Below, one piece after another: positions 23,420 through 35,020 of a stretch of 64,000 nucleotides of DNA; the first letter of the stretch is position 1, and every line of letters begins with the position of its first letter. The stretch is from Ophiodon elongatus (taxonomy: Eukaryota > Chordata > Actinopteri > Perciformes > Hexagrammidae). The stretch is taken from assembly GCA_016806645.1 (NCBI GenBank), contig JACSYO010000415.1:8051001-8115000 (forward strand), given 5' to 3'. A program made the position numbers and the translations under genes. The notes below the pieces were generated by a model. The model searched no databases, was not told where the DNA came from, and saw nothing but the letters and a program-made list of their open reading frames with translations.

Positions 23420-23910
23420 TCTACGGGAGCCGCCGCGGTCCAAACCGCTTCGCGCCTCCGTTTCCACTGTTTACTTCACTGACAACGATGATGTGAGACC
23501 GAAACTGTTAGCTAGCTAGTCTAGCTAAAGTAATGGAGAACCGGTAAGAAATGGACGAAACACACACGTGACGGCGGGGGGGGGACGGGACACTCTGACG
23601 GGCCTCCTCGTTACCTGTTCATTTCATAACCGTTATTTCTTCTCACCTGTTTGCTGTAAAGTGACCGTTTCCTTCCAACTGGCGGCGTTTAGCCTGTTGG
23701 GCTGCAGGCTCGGCTAGCTGCGCACAAGTGGGCTCGTGTCTCGGTGTGATTTTGATATGGCACGTCACAAACTCGATTCGGGTAATTTCTACTTTATCCC
23801 CGTTGAAATAAACACACCGGGCTTTTAGGTTTAATTTGCCCCACCACGCCCGCTGGCTGGCGTCAGCGACCCGTAGCTAGCTAGCGAGACTGGTGGTGGA
23901 CTGGACATAA
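23420..23910 (+). promoter_or_regulatory. SH3BP5L CpG-rich promoter and 5' leader
   Basis: This stretch is GC- and CpG-rich (GCCGCCGCGG, GGCGGCG, CGGCGGGG), unlike its surroundings. A candidate first exon carries ATGGAGAACCG directly before a GTAAGA donor at 23543, which would start a very short upstream frame. CTAGCTAG runs occur near 23515 and 23875. The sequence up to the start codon at 23911 is likely leader. Confidence 0.5.
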
Positions 23911-26900
23911 ATGGAGCCGGGTGACTTGCGTGAGAGCCCCGCCGGCTCCGGGGAGTCGGATGCCGGGGATTGGAGGGAGGTTATTCCCGGTGGGGACGAG
24001 GAGGAGGTCAAAGCTGCAGAAACTAACGGAGCAACGTCGGAGACGGCGCTCAGGGACACCTGCGAGGACGCTGGAAGTGAGAAACAAAAAGGAGTGGGGG
24101 AGCCATTACACAGCCCCTACGAGGAGGAACTGGACCCCAGAATCCAGGTATGGGGGACTTCTCTTACTGGTCTGTTAACCCCCATCAAGTTGGATAGTTA
24201 GACATATTAATCAGCCGGAAAGTAGTCATCGTTAACAGGCCCTGGGTGGGTAATACTGGGATGATTATGGTTAAGCCTAACGGAGAGGTAGCTCACGTTA
24301 TGTGTCTAATATACGTATAATCTGTGCAAATCCGGTAGTCAGATCAAAAGTAATTATCTTGTCAGTTAATGTCACCGACATTTCATTCCAGCTCGTGCAT
24401 TATTACCAATGCATTCAAACAAATTACAGCGTTATTGCATTTAACTCTGATGATGATGCAAGGTATTTGGAGCTATTCTCAGATTAATATACACTTTCTA
24501 TTTTCTAGTTGTTAATAAGGGCCTAAAGCTGTTAATTTATTCTATTACTACTACTCCCCCTACCCCACAGGAAGAGTTGGAGCATCTCAATGAAGCCAGT
24601 GCAGAAATCAACAGACTGGAGCTGCAGTTGGATGTAAGTAAAAATACACTTTCCATCTAATTAGAGGTATTTGTTCAGTCTTCCTACACACAACTGAAGA
24701 ATATGGAAAACAGTATGCATAAAAACACTTTGATTTTGACAAAACAAAACTCATGAGAGATGGGAAAAGAACACATACTACCACCCTAGGAATTGCTTGC
24801 TCTCTCTGTTGTTGAATATTTTATTAGCCTGCCCAGACGGTGCTCATCAATATGATAATTTTTGTTTTCAATATCCATAAGCATCAGGTCTGGAAAAGTC
24901 ACATGTCTTAAAATGGAAAATGTTTTGCTGCTGATAGTTCGACACTCGAGTGAATAATTTGCTCCCTTGCAGCCACTCGCCTGTCATTCCATGAGAGTTA
25001 AATCTAATATTGTAATTTTCATCCATTTACCATCCAGGATGCCAGATCAGGCTACCGGAAGATCCTCACAGAGTCTGCCAGGAAGCTAAATGCTCAGAGC
25101 TCTCAGCTTGGTGGCTGCATTGAGAAAGCAAGACCCTACTATGAAGCTCGTCGCCTTGCGAAAGAGGTACGCACAAATTACATGTGTGCTCTGTCCCATG
25201 TGTTTAAAATGTTATTGCTTGAAAAGTGAAATGGGAGTATTTACACTTTTTTAAAGAAATCCTTTTTGTCAGAAGTCATCTTACTATATTTAAATGCAAA
25301 TGTTTACAATACTAAAATGAATATAGTGCCTAGACATGCTGTTGCTTACGCTAGTACCTCAGTGTGAGCAAGGCCTTCTGACGTGTCCTTAGGATGAGCA
25401 CTTTGTCACTACCAGGAGTGTAGAAAAAATGGGATCTGACAGTTCAGACAGCATTTGATGGTAGCCAGGTGCGCATTTGTCCACATACGTAGTGTTGTGT
25501 TACTGCATTCCTGACTGCACTGAAGGAGTGTTCATAGCTTTTTGTAGCCTTACAAATCCCCTACACACTGCTGCTCTTTACCTATGCCAGACAATGTAGA
25601 CACGGTTTTGATGGTCACATCTTCTCTATATTGCGGCAATTTCAGTTTTCAACTCCCAAAAGTTAATCTGAGGAGCCAAGAGAGCTCTGATCACATCCAG
25701 CCAGTCATTCATTATACATGCGAGATTCATTCTCGTGCAAGGTGTGACCTGCAATCTTAACTGGATGTAGCCCTACGCACAATTGGGATACTGTTTGTGT
25801 TCTTACAGGAGTACTATGTGCAGGATTGTCTTTATGGGATATTGTAAACAGTTAAATATATACATTTATAAAAAAAAAAAAAAAAGAAAAGGCAACTGAT
25901 TTATTTTTGTGTTTCTACATTTATTGGCCTTATGGACTTGGCTTTTATTAAACCCTTAAATAAAAAAAACTGGGGTATGGTGTCCTTGTCTTAATCCACT
26001 TCTGCGGGCTGTAAACGTTTTGTCTGCTCTCTATAGGCACAACAGGAGACCCAGAAGGCAGCTTTGAGCTATGAGAGAGCGGTCTCTATGCACACGGCTG
26101 CCAGGGAGATGGTCTATGTGGCAGAGCAGGGTCTGATGGCAGATGGCAAGAACACCCTGGATCCCACCTGGCAGGAGATGCTCAACCATGCTACCTCCAA
26201 GGTAACAGAGGAGGAGGTACACATGCTATAAAACAATGACACCAGACCCGGGCGGAGTGGGCCATGTACAGTAGGTACAGGATGGTTCTGGTGTCTCAGA
26301 AGAGATGAAACGTGTTAAAGCAAATAAAAACATTCACTGGAAAGTACAAAGAACAAGAAAATCATCTAAAACACGGTGGATAGTAGGGGTGTAACGATAC
26401 ATGGATCTGAATCAGTATATCGAATCAATGATCAACTATCCAGAGTCAAACATTAATACCCATTATCGTCTTTAAGATACGCCTTTATTTTGAAATTCCC
26501 ATGGCACGACTGTGTAACCATTTCCGTCCAAACGCATCTGTTTCCTACAAAGCCCACTAATAAAATTGTCAAATCATATTTTAGCTGTTTTTTGTGAGTT
26601 GATATGAATGTAACTGATAATGTTAAATGGGCATATGATATTGTTGAATCAAATCAAAATCATATCGTGGCAGACTTTGTGATGTCATATTGTTATCCAA
26701 AGAATCAATACAATATTGTGTTGTGGTGACACTTTTGATTTCCACCCCTAGTGGATAGTGACAGGAATACTACAAGAGGCTTAATCAGTGTAAGTCCATG
26801 CCTTGTTTTTTATTGAGCATTTTTAAATGTAGAGTTTTGTTTAAAGAGTACTCCACTGATTCAGCGTTGCACCCTAAAGCACTGTCAGAAAGTTAAATAA

Positions 26901-28007
26901 GGATCAAACTTCCAAGGAGACAATAATTGAATAAAGAGAGAGATCAGCGTTTTGTACTCATGAACACACGGGCCTCGGGTTGGTGTGCGTTAACATCCTG
27001 CTCCCGCGTGTCTCTCGCAGGTGAACGAAGCAGAGGAGGAGCGCCTTCGCAGCGAGAGGGAGCACATGCGCGTCACACACGCCTGTCAGGAGGCCGAGGC
27101 TCGGGTTCAGATGCTGCAAAAGTCCCTCAAAAGAGTCATTGTGAAATCCAAACCTTACTTTGAGCTCAAGGCCCAGTTCAACCACATTCTGGAGGTAATG
27201 CAGACACATGGAGATTGTGAAACCTGAAGAAGCTCTGTGCATTGTACTTTATTCTGTCACTCCCAGTTCCCCATTCTCTCAAGAGACATTCAGTTTTTTA
27301 GTTGTGTTGTAAATGTGCTGCTGAGTTTGCAAAAATTGCTGTAATATATTCAGTTGTCATTTTATGGATTTAGTAGAGGTCACTGGTCGGTTATACACCT
27401 GTTTGGCATAAAATCAATGTTGAAATTGATGATAAAAGTTGCTGTGCCCTCTGTGTGTCTCCAGGAGAACAAGGCCATAGTGCTGCAGCTGGAACAGCAC
27501 GTAGCCAAGGTAAAGACCCGCTACTCCATCGCCTTGCGAAACTTGGAACAAATCAGTGAGCAGATTCACGCTCAGAGGGGGAGGGACCAGGCAGAGGGAG
27601 GGCGCGCCACTGTCTGCGGTGGGCGGAGCCCTCCCGTTGGAGCCGAGTCCGACGTCGTAGTTCAGAAAGAAGGCGGAGCCTGCGGCGGTGGTGCGACGGG
27701 CACGGGTCGGGTGGATGCAGCCATCGACCTGGGGAAATACAAGGAGAATGAAAGGGAGAGGGAGAGGGAGCGGGCGGGGTCGGATTCCCTTTCGGTCTTC
27801 AGCCTGCAGACCATCGCTTCCGACTTGGAGAAATATGACTCCATTGAGCACCTCGGGGACCTCAGCGATGTCGGGAGCGTAACTGGGGATGAGGGGGAGA
27901 AAGAGAGAGGCGGAGTGGTGGATCGAAGAGACAAGCTGGCTGAAGCAACCGCCAAAGAGCGCCAGCAGCAGTTCTTCAAGCAGCATCACCGAAGCTTCAG
28001 TTTGTGA
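23911..28007 (+). CDS. sh3bp5l: SH3BP5L, SH3-binding domain protein 5-like (RAB11 guanine exchange factor)
   Basis: Proteins of the SH3BP5/REI-1 family activate RAB11 through a long V-shaped coiled coil. Six coding exons, 23911-24147, 24571-24633, 25038-25166, 26037-26201, 27021-27194 and 27465-28007, join in phase 0 to 436 aa (human SH3BP5L 393). Residues 1-75 are acidic and disordered. From DPRIQEELEHLNEASAEINR to about residue 315 the protein is almost wholly helical coiled coil, including WQEMLNHATSKVNEAEEE, SKPYFELKAQF and RYSIALRNLEQISEQIHA. The C-terminal tail is Ser/Glu/Gly-rich with TIASDLEKYDSIEHL and ends HHRSFSL, as the human protein ends HQRSVSL. This tail and the VNEAEEER wording separate it from SH3BP5. 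A second in-frame donor at 26217 would add VTEEE after exon 4. The upstream CpG-rich leader suggests broad expression. Confidence 0.95.
26376..26758. mobile_element. hAT-type MITE with 8-bp target-site duplication, in an SH3BP5L intron
   Basis: The direct repeat GTGGATAG at 26376-26383 and 26751-26758 flanks a 367-bp element (26384-26750). The element starts TAGGGGTGTAAC and ends CCACCCCTA, 8-bp perfect terminal inverted repeats, and has the 'gtaacgatac' opening common in fish MITEs. It has no transposase. An 8-bp duplication is the mark of hAT-superfamily insertion. It lies well away from both splice sites of intron 4. Confidence 0.85.
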
Positions 28008-29108
28008 GGCCGTCATAGATATAAGCAAGCTATAAACACTGCAGAAGCAAAGCGAGTTATCAAAAAAAGAAACTACCAATTAGGGTAAGCATCCCTAACA
28101 CATAGGTACCAACCAAAGTATAAAACAGTTAACTAGCTGTAAAACTTGATTGAAGCAGGTGTAGGTGTATGATATGATTTGATGGTGTAAATAAGCACAC
28201 GTACGTTGACTGACAATACATTACTCTAAAGCTGACACTGATCAATAGTTAATATTGCTTCCTGGCTAGAACACTACTGGAATCTTAAGAGCGTTCAACA
28301 CTCCGGGACAAGTGTACTGTATATTGAGGGATTCTGGGTAGAATTTGTTCCCCGAGCATGAAGGAACAGGGAAGAATGATCAAAAGACGACGTTGATCTA
28401 ATGTGCTGAGACTAGTGAAACAAAACCCTCCATAGTTTCCCACCACCCCCTCCAGTCACGTCGAGTCTTATCAGCGATTGCTTCAAGGTAGAGGGGGGGT
28501 CGTCGTTGCAGGGTCTCTCCGTACGCACAGAGATCCACACTCGTATCCACCCTCATCAAGTTAGTGTGCAGGGAAAAATGGCAAAAACGATTCTGTCAGT
28601 GCAGGCTGAAAGCATGTTTGGATTCACATTTCATATATTTATTTCCAGTAACATGCTGCAAGTAGTATTTTTGTTATTTTTTTAGCACGAGAGAATGAGT
28701 TTTTTGAAAATTCCTGAAATGAATGGAGTCCGAGGATGATAATAACAGCATGCACTCCTTGTTAGCTATCTAAAGGCACTTATGACATGTATTCAGGGCT
28801 TGATGCTGAAACTTAAACGGACACCATTAAAGCGAAGACGACGAAGCTGCAGCCAAGTTTTCTTTTTAATGTCGTATGGTGCAAAAGCTTCTCCCAACCA
28901 AGTCTGTGTTATTTGGATATTGTTTACATTCGTACGAGTGATTTTCTTTGGCGGCAAATGCATTTCCGCTTCTGTTTTGCCTTTTAAAAAAAACAATTTG
29001 CCCTTGTTGTAATTTGAAGTGTGCCTTGACACAGAACAAGTGACACATTTAGCATGAGTGGCACTTCATTGTAATCTCATCTGTAGTTTAGAACCATTTC
29101 AAAAGCAA

Positions 29109-29139
<31 letters not shown>

Positions 29140-29569
29140 CCCTTTTATGATTTTTAGAACACTTCAATAATCTAAGTCACCCAGGCGCTGTATCTGATGA
29201 GACTTGGAAGAGTTCTGATTTCTGTATTTTCCTTTTTATGATTATTGTACTTTTGATTTTCAAAGTGTGAGATGCAAAACGACAAAAGTCGAGAAATGAC
29301 TTGTAAATGTATGTAATTATTACAAAGCTGGAAAATATTGACATGTACAGTTACATGTGGTAATTGACGTGAATGTTTGACAAGTCCGTTGTACAGATGT
29401 TCGGGATGCCCACAGTTTGTCGTGTATTTGCATCATTGTTGCAGTTAATCTGAAGAACCTCACCGTCACTTCTGTTTTAACAACTAGTCTTCACCCTATT
29501 TATGGCATTTGTGATTTAGGCAGAATGTCACTTTCCAATTTATGCATTGTCATATCTATAACCAATAAA
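28008..29569 (+). other. SH3BP5L 3' untranslated region
   Basis: No new coding sequence follows the stop at 28007. The first convincing poly(A) signal is AATAAA at 29564-29569, implying a 3' UTR of about 1.55 kb. It includes a (GT)n-(GC)n tract at 29109-29141, which can adopt Z-DNA. ATTTATTT and TATTTTT stretches (28640-28690) could act as AU-rich elements. Confidence 0.55.
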
Positions 29570-32500
29570 CCAAATCATACTTCTTGGGCTCACGAGATTC
29601 TCATATCTTCTTTTTTTTTTTTAATTATTTGATATCTAGCAGGATTTATTGTAGAATTACATGTGGAGCGGCAGGTTAGGATGTGAGATCCTGTTTGATA
29701 GATTCAGGAAGAGGGATGGTGAGAGACAGGGAGAGGTTACGTCTTCCCCAGCCTTCCTTCAATTATTCAGCAGATATATAAATATGAAGCAGGATCTCAG
29801 AATAGATGGCAGAAGAGGAGCAGAGGATGGTGGAAGAGACACAAAAGGGGGGGAAGACACGAAAGAGGCGACGGGCTTTTGATTTAATAGATGACCAGTG
29901 TTGTAGAAATGAATGATAGCCGTCCCGTCGACTTAACTCAAGAGAGCTTTGGAGAAAAAAAAGAAGAAAAAAAAGCTTAACAATGTAGTCAGTGTTAATA
30001 CCACAGCGCCATATCTGCACCTCCATCCGTGTCTAGTCCTCCTCCCGTGATATAATTATTAACGGGGGGATGAATCCACAAGCTTATCATAAACCCAGAA
30101 GCCTCCTCGTAAGATTCATTGTGATATTTTACTGTCGTGGGCCCAGACCATAGCGCGTTTCATCTCGGGAAGGAGGGGAGAAAAAAAAAAAAAAGAAAAA
30201 AAATCCGATAAATGCGTGAGAGAGGGACTGTTACGCACGGTGCGTCTCCATCATGACGTCGTGTATTAGCTCAAGATTGTAGGGGGAGAGAGAAAAAAAG
30301 AGAAAAAAAGGAGGGGAGTGTGGTGAATCGCTGTTTCGTCGTTTATGGGGATGCGTTTGTATATAGTGCATGTATATTGTTTTGTATGGATTTTTCTCCT
30401 TTCTTACTTTTGCCATGCGTAACTGCAATACATGAAGAAGAAGAAGAAGAAAAATAACCCGGAATGAGATGCGTTTTGTTTTTGTAACATTCTGTTTACG
30501 GACGGAGCAGCTTGCACATTTATAGCCATACTAATATAGCCATAAATATCGTTGTAGAGATGCATATTTTGACCAAATAATCCGACATTGGGCTTTCCCT
30601 GGCGGATCCACCCCGGAGGACGCACTGCTGTCTTGACTGAGCGCATCGAAACTAATAGTAAGTACACATGCTACAGCTTTGCTTCAGGCGGCTAGATAGA
30701 TGCTACTATTACTGTATAGGTCGCAATGTAAGACTACGTTTATTCAGAAAATGCCCCATTATGCCGTGCAGATAATACGGACAAGATGTCAAATTCGTTC
30801 CTTAATTTGTATGCAAAGGGAATTCATTTTGCGATGGTTCACAGGCCAGATTTGTTTTGAGTTCCTTCTTGCAAGAATCCCGTCTGCGTTCACGTTGTGA
30901 TGCTTCTTCTTTTTTTTTTTTTTTTTTTAAAGAGAGGATAACAGAGTGAGATTTTGCACCTTTTTTTCTTTTTTTTTTCTTTTTAAACAAACGTGCAGCC
31001 GGTTTAAAGACATGGTGTTTGATTCAATACGCTACTTTTGAGATCCGCTCATATGAGGACTGTGCGGGCTTGTTAGTATGGTCGGCCTTCCTCTACAGGC
31101 CATCACGGATTCCCTTGTCAACAGCCGACAAGTAACTACCGGCAGCATACGGTTGGTGGCACCCTTACTGTGACCCTCACGTCTCAATAGTTCATGCTCA
31201 GCCACGCATAAAACACAGCATCACGAGTCACTGTGCGTGTACTCCGTGCGGATCTGCTCAGAGCTTGAAAAGAGAGAGAGAAAAAACCTTCTCTACATGA
31301 AGCTGTCATTGGTGCTGAAATGGACCGGATCGTCCCTGTTCCATTGCAGCTTCCGGCATTATAAACACACAAGGAAGTAGGCAGTGAGGCAGTGCCTGTG
31401 CAACATTAGAGGTGGATGTGGATGTGGCTGGGTTTCCTTTTTTTTTGTTGCAACGCGGTGTTTCGCGAGGCTGCAGTGTTTTGGAGCAGGGAAGGCGCTG
31501 TCCGTGGTGCTGAAGTCTTAATTGCATTTAAAGCTTGAGGCTAGTCAACCCCCCCCTCCCCCCTCCCCGTCTGCTCCGTGCCGCTGCAGCCACGGCGCGG
31601 TTGGAGTTAGCTGGCTTTATGCTGGATAGGTTGCTTCATCCGCGCTACACTCACTCGCATAGTTTGCTTTTATCCGGCTCAGTGTGCGATCGCAGATATT
31701 AATGACTCCATGCTGGGCTGTCCTTCTTTCTCCCCCCTTTTTTTCTGCTTCTCTTTACTGCCTCCCCTCCATCCCTCACAGGACAAAAGCCCACACTGTA
31801 AGCTGCCAACACACACACACGCGCGCGCGCGCGCGCACACGTCCCCACGCACACACAATACACACTCTGGTGGTGTCTACCTCCTGCATGCGTCTTGTCA
31901 GTGAACTCTAAAAATACACTGGATAATGCTAATGAAGTATCCAGCAGAGTTTGTCTGTCTTCCACAAGCAAGCCTCATTGCCATCTGTCTCCCTCACTGT
32001 GGTGCTTTGCTTTGTTATGCCCCCTACCCACACACACTTCACCCCCCCTACCCCACCTCTCCACACACACACACACACACACACACTCCACCCCCTTGCT
32101 GCCTTGTTGAGTGTGAGAGTGTATGGATGTGTTTATATAAAGCAACATGTATTATTCAAAACTGCAAATGAGCAGCTATAGTGTGTTTTTCATTGATATG
32201 GGCAGTTGTGTTGTGTGGTGTTGTGTGTGTGTGTTCCCCTGCTTGCCAAGCGCTCCAGGCACCGCGGCTCACGGGACTCAAGGGTTTTTTGACTTTTTGC
32301 TGATTAGCGTATCACACTCATTCTGTACTCATGAAATTTTCACGTCAGGCAGCAAGTGTGGCGGCCAAGTGGCCTGTCATGAAGCCATTTTTGAGTCTTT
32401 GTATACACATTAAGTGTGGTTAAATGAATGGAACAGTCTGCCCATACATTGGGTTAGGGCACATTGGTATTTCCTCTCTGTTATTTGTTGATTTAACAGA

Positions 32501-33348
32501 TATTGTATTGTTGATTTGATTGTAAATTCAGAGGAACTCCTCTGATTTCAAAAGTTTATTGACAGATCTTGGGGAGCTATACTGCATATGCGAAAAAAAC
32601 AACTGTGCCTTTTGAGCTGTGTGAAGACTGATAAATTACCTCAAGTGATGTCAACAGTGAAGTTGCACTGTGGGTAATGTAGGCCCAATGTTTTGACAAG
32701 GAAGAGGAATGCATGGAATCAGTGGTTCTGCTGCATCAACCTCTTTTTCTTGTTTTTTTTTTAAACACCCCATCGTAATTCGGACACATATAGCGGTGCC
32801 TGGGTGTGGTGGGTCGTTTGTGCCTTTACATTTTTTCAACACACATAACAGCACCTTTCCACAGTCTGCAAGCTGTATCTACCCGGAACTGAAGAAAACT
32901 CAGAAATCTATTGAGTCTGCCTCGGCGTGAAATGTTTCTGCCGCTTTGCAAACATTCGGCCATCAAAACCTGAGATGAAGCTTGGTGTACAGGGCTTTTG
33001 AAAGGACGCCAAGCTGGCTATCAACTGCCTGTCTGCACTGCAAATACAAACAGAGGCAGGGAGAAAAAAGTGGACTGATCTTGCAGCTTGTCCTCTCCGT
33101 GCACAGTCAGGCAGGTTGAAAAGGGTGCGTTCGTGCCAAATAGTTGATGCATCCCTTTTTCAGAAGGACAGTCAGCAGCGGACCGACTGAGAGTCCTGCA
33201 TTAATATAAGAGTGTTTTTCTCAGTAACCCTTTTCTCTTTGTCTCCCAATTCCTCTTCTGTCTTTCTTCGAAACCCCCCCCCCCCTCCCCCAATTTCCAC
33301 GACACACTTTTAAAAAACCTCTCTCTTCTTTCTCCTTCAGATCCAGAG
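29570..33348 (+). other. Intergenic region and GABBR1 5' leader
   Basis: I cannot place the start of GABBR1a transcription. A/T-rich homopolymer runs, (AAG)n at 30434-30452 and (CA)n/(GC)n at 31808-31840 and 32062-32086 are present. A moderately GC-rich part at 31430-31700 (GCGGTGTTTCGCGAGG, CACGGCGCGG) is the best candidate for an upstream promoter or non-coding exon. The coding exon begins after a TTCAG acceptor at 33340, so at least one untranslated exon should lie in this region. No protein-coding frame here is convincing. Confidence 0.4.
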
Positions 33349-34978
33349 ATGGCTCGAATATTGTTCGTGATTATTCTCTATGCTCTTCCGTCTCTCGTTG
33401 TGCCCATACATAATTCATCAACTGGAGGTAATTTGTTTGTGTTTGTGACTGAATATGCGCGTGAAGCTGTATGTGTGTTCATAGCATGCCTTAATGGACA
33501 GAAGTAACTCTGCAGAGATTGCTAAGTGACCTAAATGAAGCGCTGTAATTTGTGCAGGGAGGAAGGCATCAGTTAAATTGACAGTATGTCATGTGGCTGT
33601 AATGGATCTACATTATCTGGAGGAAGAGCTTTCCCTCTCTGCTCTTCTTGTCCTTGATTGTTCTTCCTCTTCTCTTTTTTTTTTCTTTTTCAGGCTGTGC
33701 TATCATCCGGCCTCCCAGGGATGGGGGGATCCGCTACAGAGGCCTGACACAAGAACAGGTATGGAGAATAATGTTACTGCTCTCAGTCTGAATTACACAA
33801 CCACACCTGTCAAATCAAGCATGTTAAACCACAGCTGGCTCGAAGATTTTCAAAATACGTAACACAGAATTGGAAGTATTAAGCAGTGAATACTAACTGT
33901 GATGTAACTTCCTCCTAATTGAATTGAAAAATGGAAAGCATTATGACAGCCTGAGTAATACAAGTTTGCGACAATAACAACACAAATTAGCTGGTGATTA
34001 TTACTCCATATGATGAGGGATATTTTAGCTAGTGATATAATAATATTGGTTAATAACGGAACAATGTCCAAGAATAGTATTTTGAGATGTCACAATATCA
34101 GCTGACATTATTATATATAAAGTAAAAAGTTAGTTGCATTATTGCATTAAAAACTTAAAGGAATAGTTAGACAGTTTGGGAAATACAGATATGTATTGCT
34201 GAAGATTGATACCACTCTCATGTCTGTGCACTAAATATGCTGGTTTACAGATATTTCTGCCAAATTTAGCATGATACATCTGGTATCTTTGGAAACTTTG
34301 GCATCTCCATTACAATTTCAAATGCTTGACTTGTACCGATTAAAACAAATCCCCTGCCTTTATGGATTTAAAATAATAAATGCATACAGCCGGTTTAATG
34401 AGATGAAATAATAAATGCCTCTAGTTCTCGCTTAATATTTGGCTTTCCTGGAAATTTGTTGTAAATTACAACAAACAAAGCAACAAACCTAGTGGGCATC
34501 TTCCTCTTTTGCCATTTAGTCTGGTATATAATTAATTATTGTATGTTCATTTTAAGATCCCCTCCAGACATGTTTTAAGACATATCAAAAATGCTTTTAA
34601 TAATAACCTGTGTTAATAATTGTCTACAAAAAAAGCTTGATTAACTAGTTCAAGATTCTTAAGATGACATCTACGGTGCTAGTGAACCCATATGAATATT
34701 GATCATTTCAAAAGTTTAACTGCTGGACCCAAGATATCGCCTACTTCACAAGTCTACTCTCAGTGTATATGCATTGGAGGGTTCGAGCTTCCACAAAAAT
34801 CCTGCTCCTATGTTCATGTGTTACACTGAGAATTAAGGTGAGCACAGAGCCACTCTCCTTCTTCGGCAGATGAATGTGAAAACAGACTGTGCACATAAGT
34901 CATTCTACATTTTTGAGTGAAGCGGGACTATACAACTCACAAAATTGGAATGCATTCTGTACTGCAGCAAAACTCAAA

Positions 34979-35020
<42 letters not shown>

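Noticed and set aside
27414..28079. Minus-strand 221-aa open frame opposite the last SH3BP5L exon
   Set aside because: It is a shadow of the plus-strand exon; the plus strand matches the SH3BP5L tail to the stop codon.
34779..34800. GGGTTCGAG block resembling a tRNA T-arm
   Set aside because: No acceptor stem, anticodon arm or D-arm can be drawn around it.
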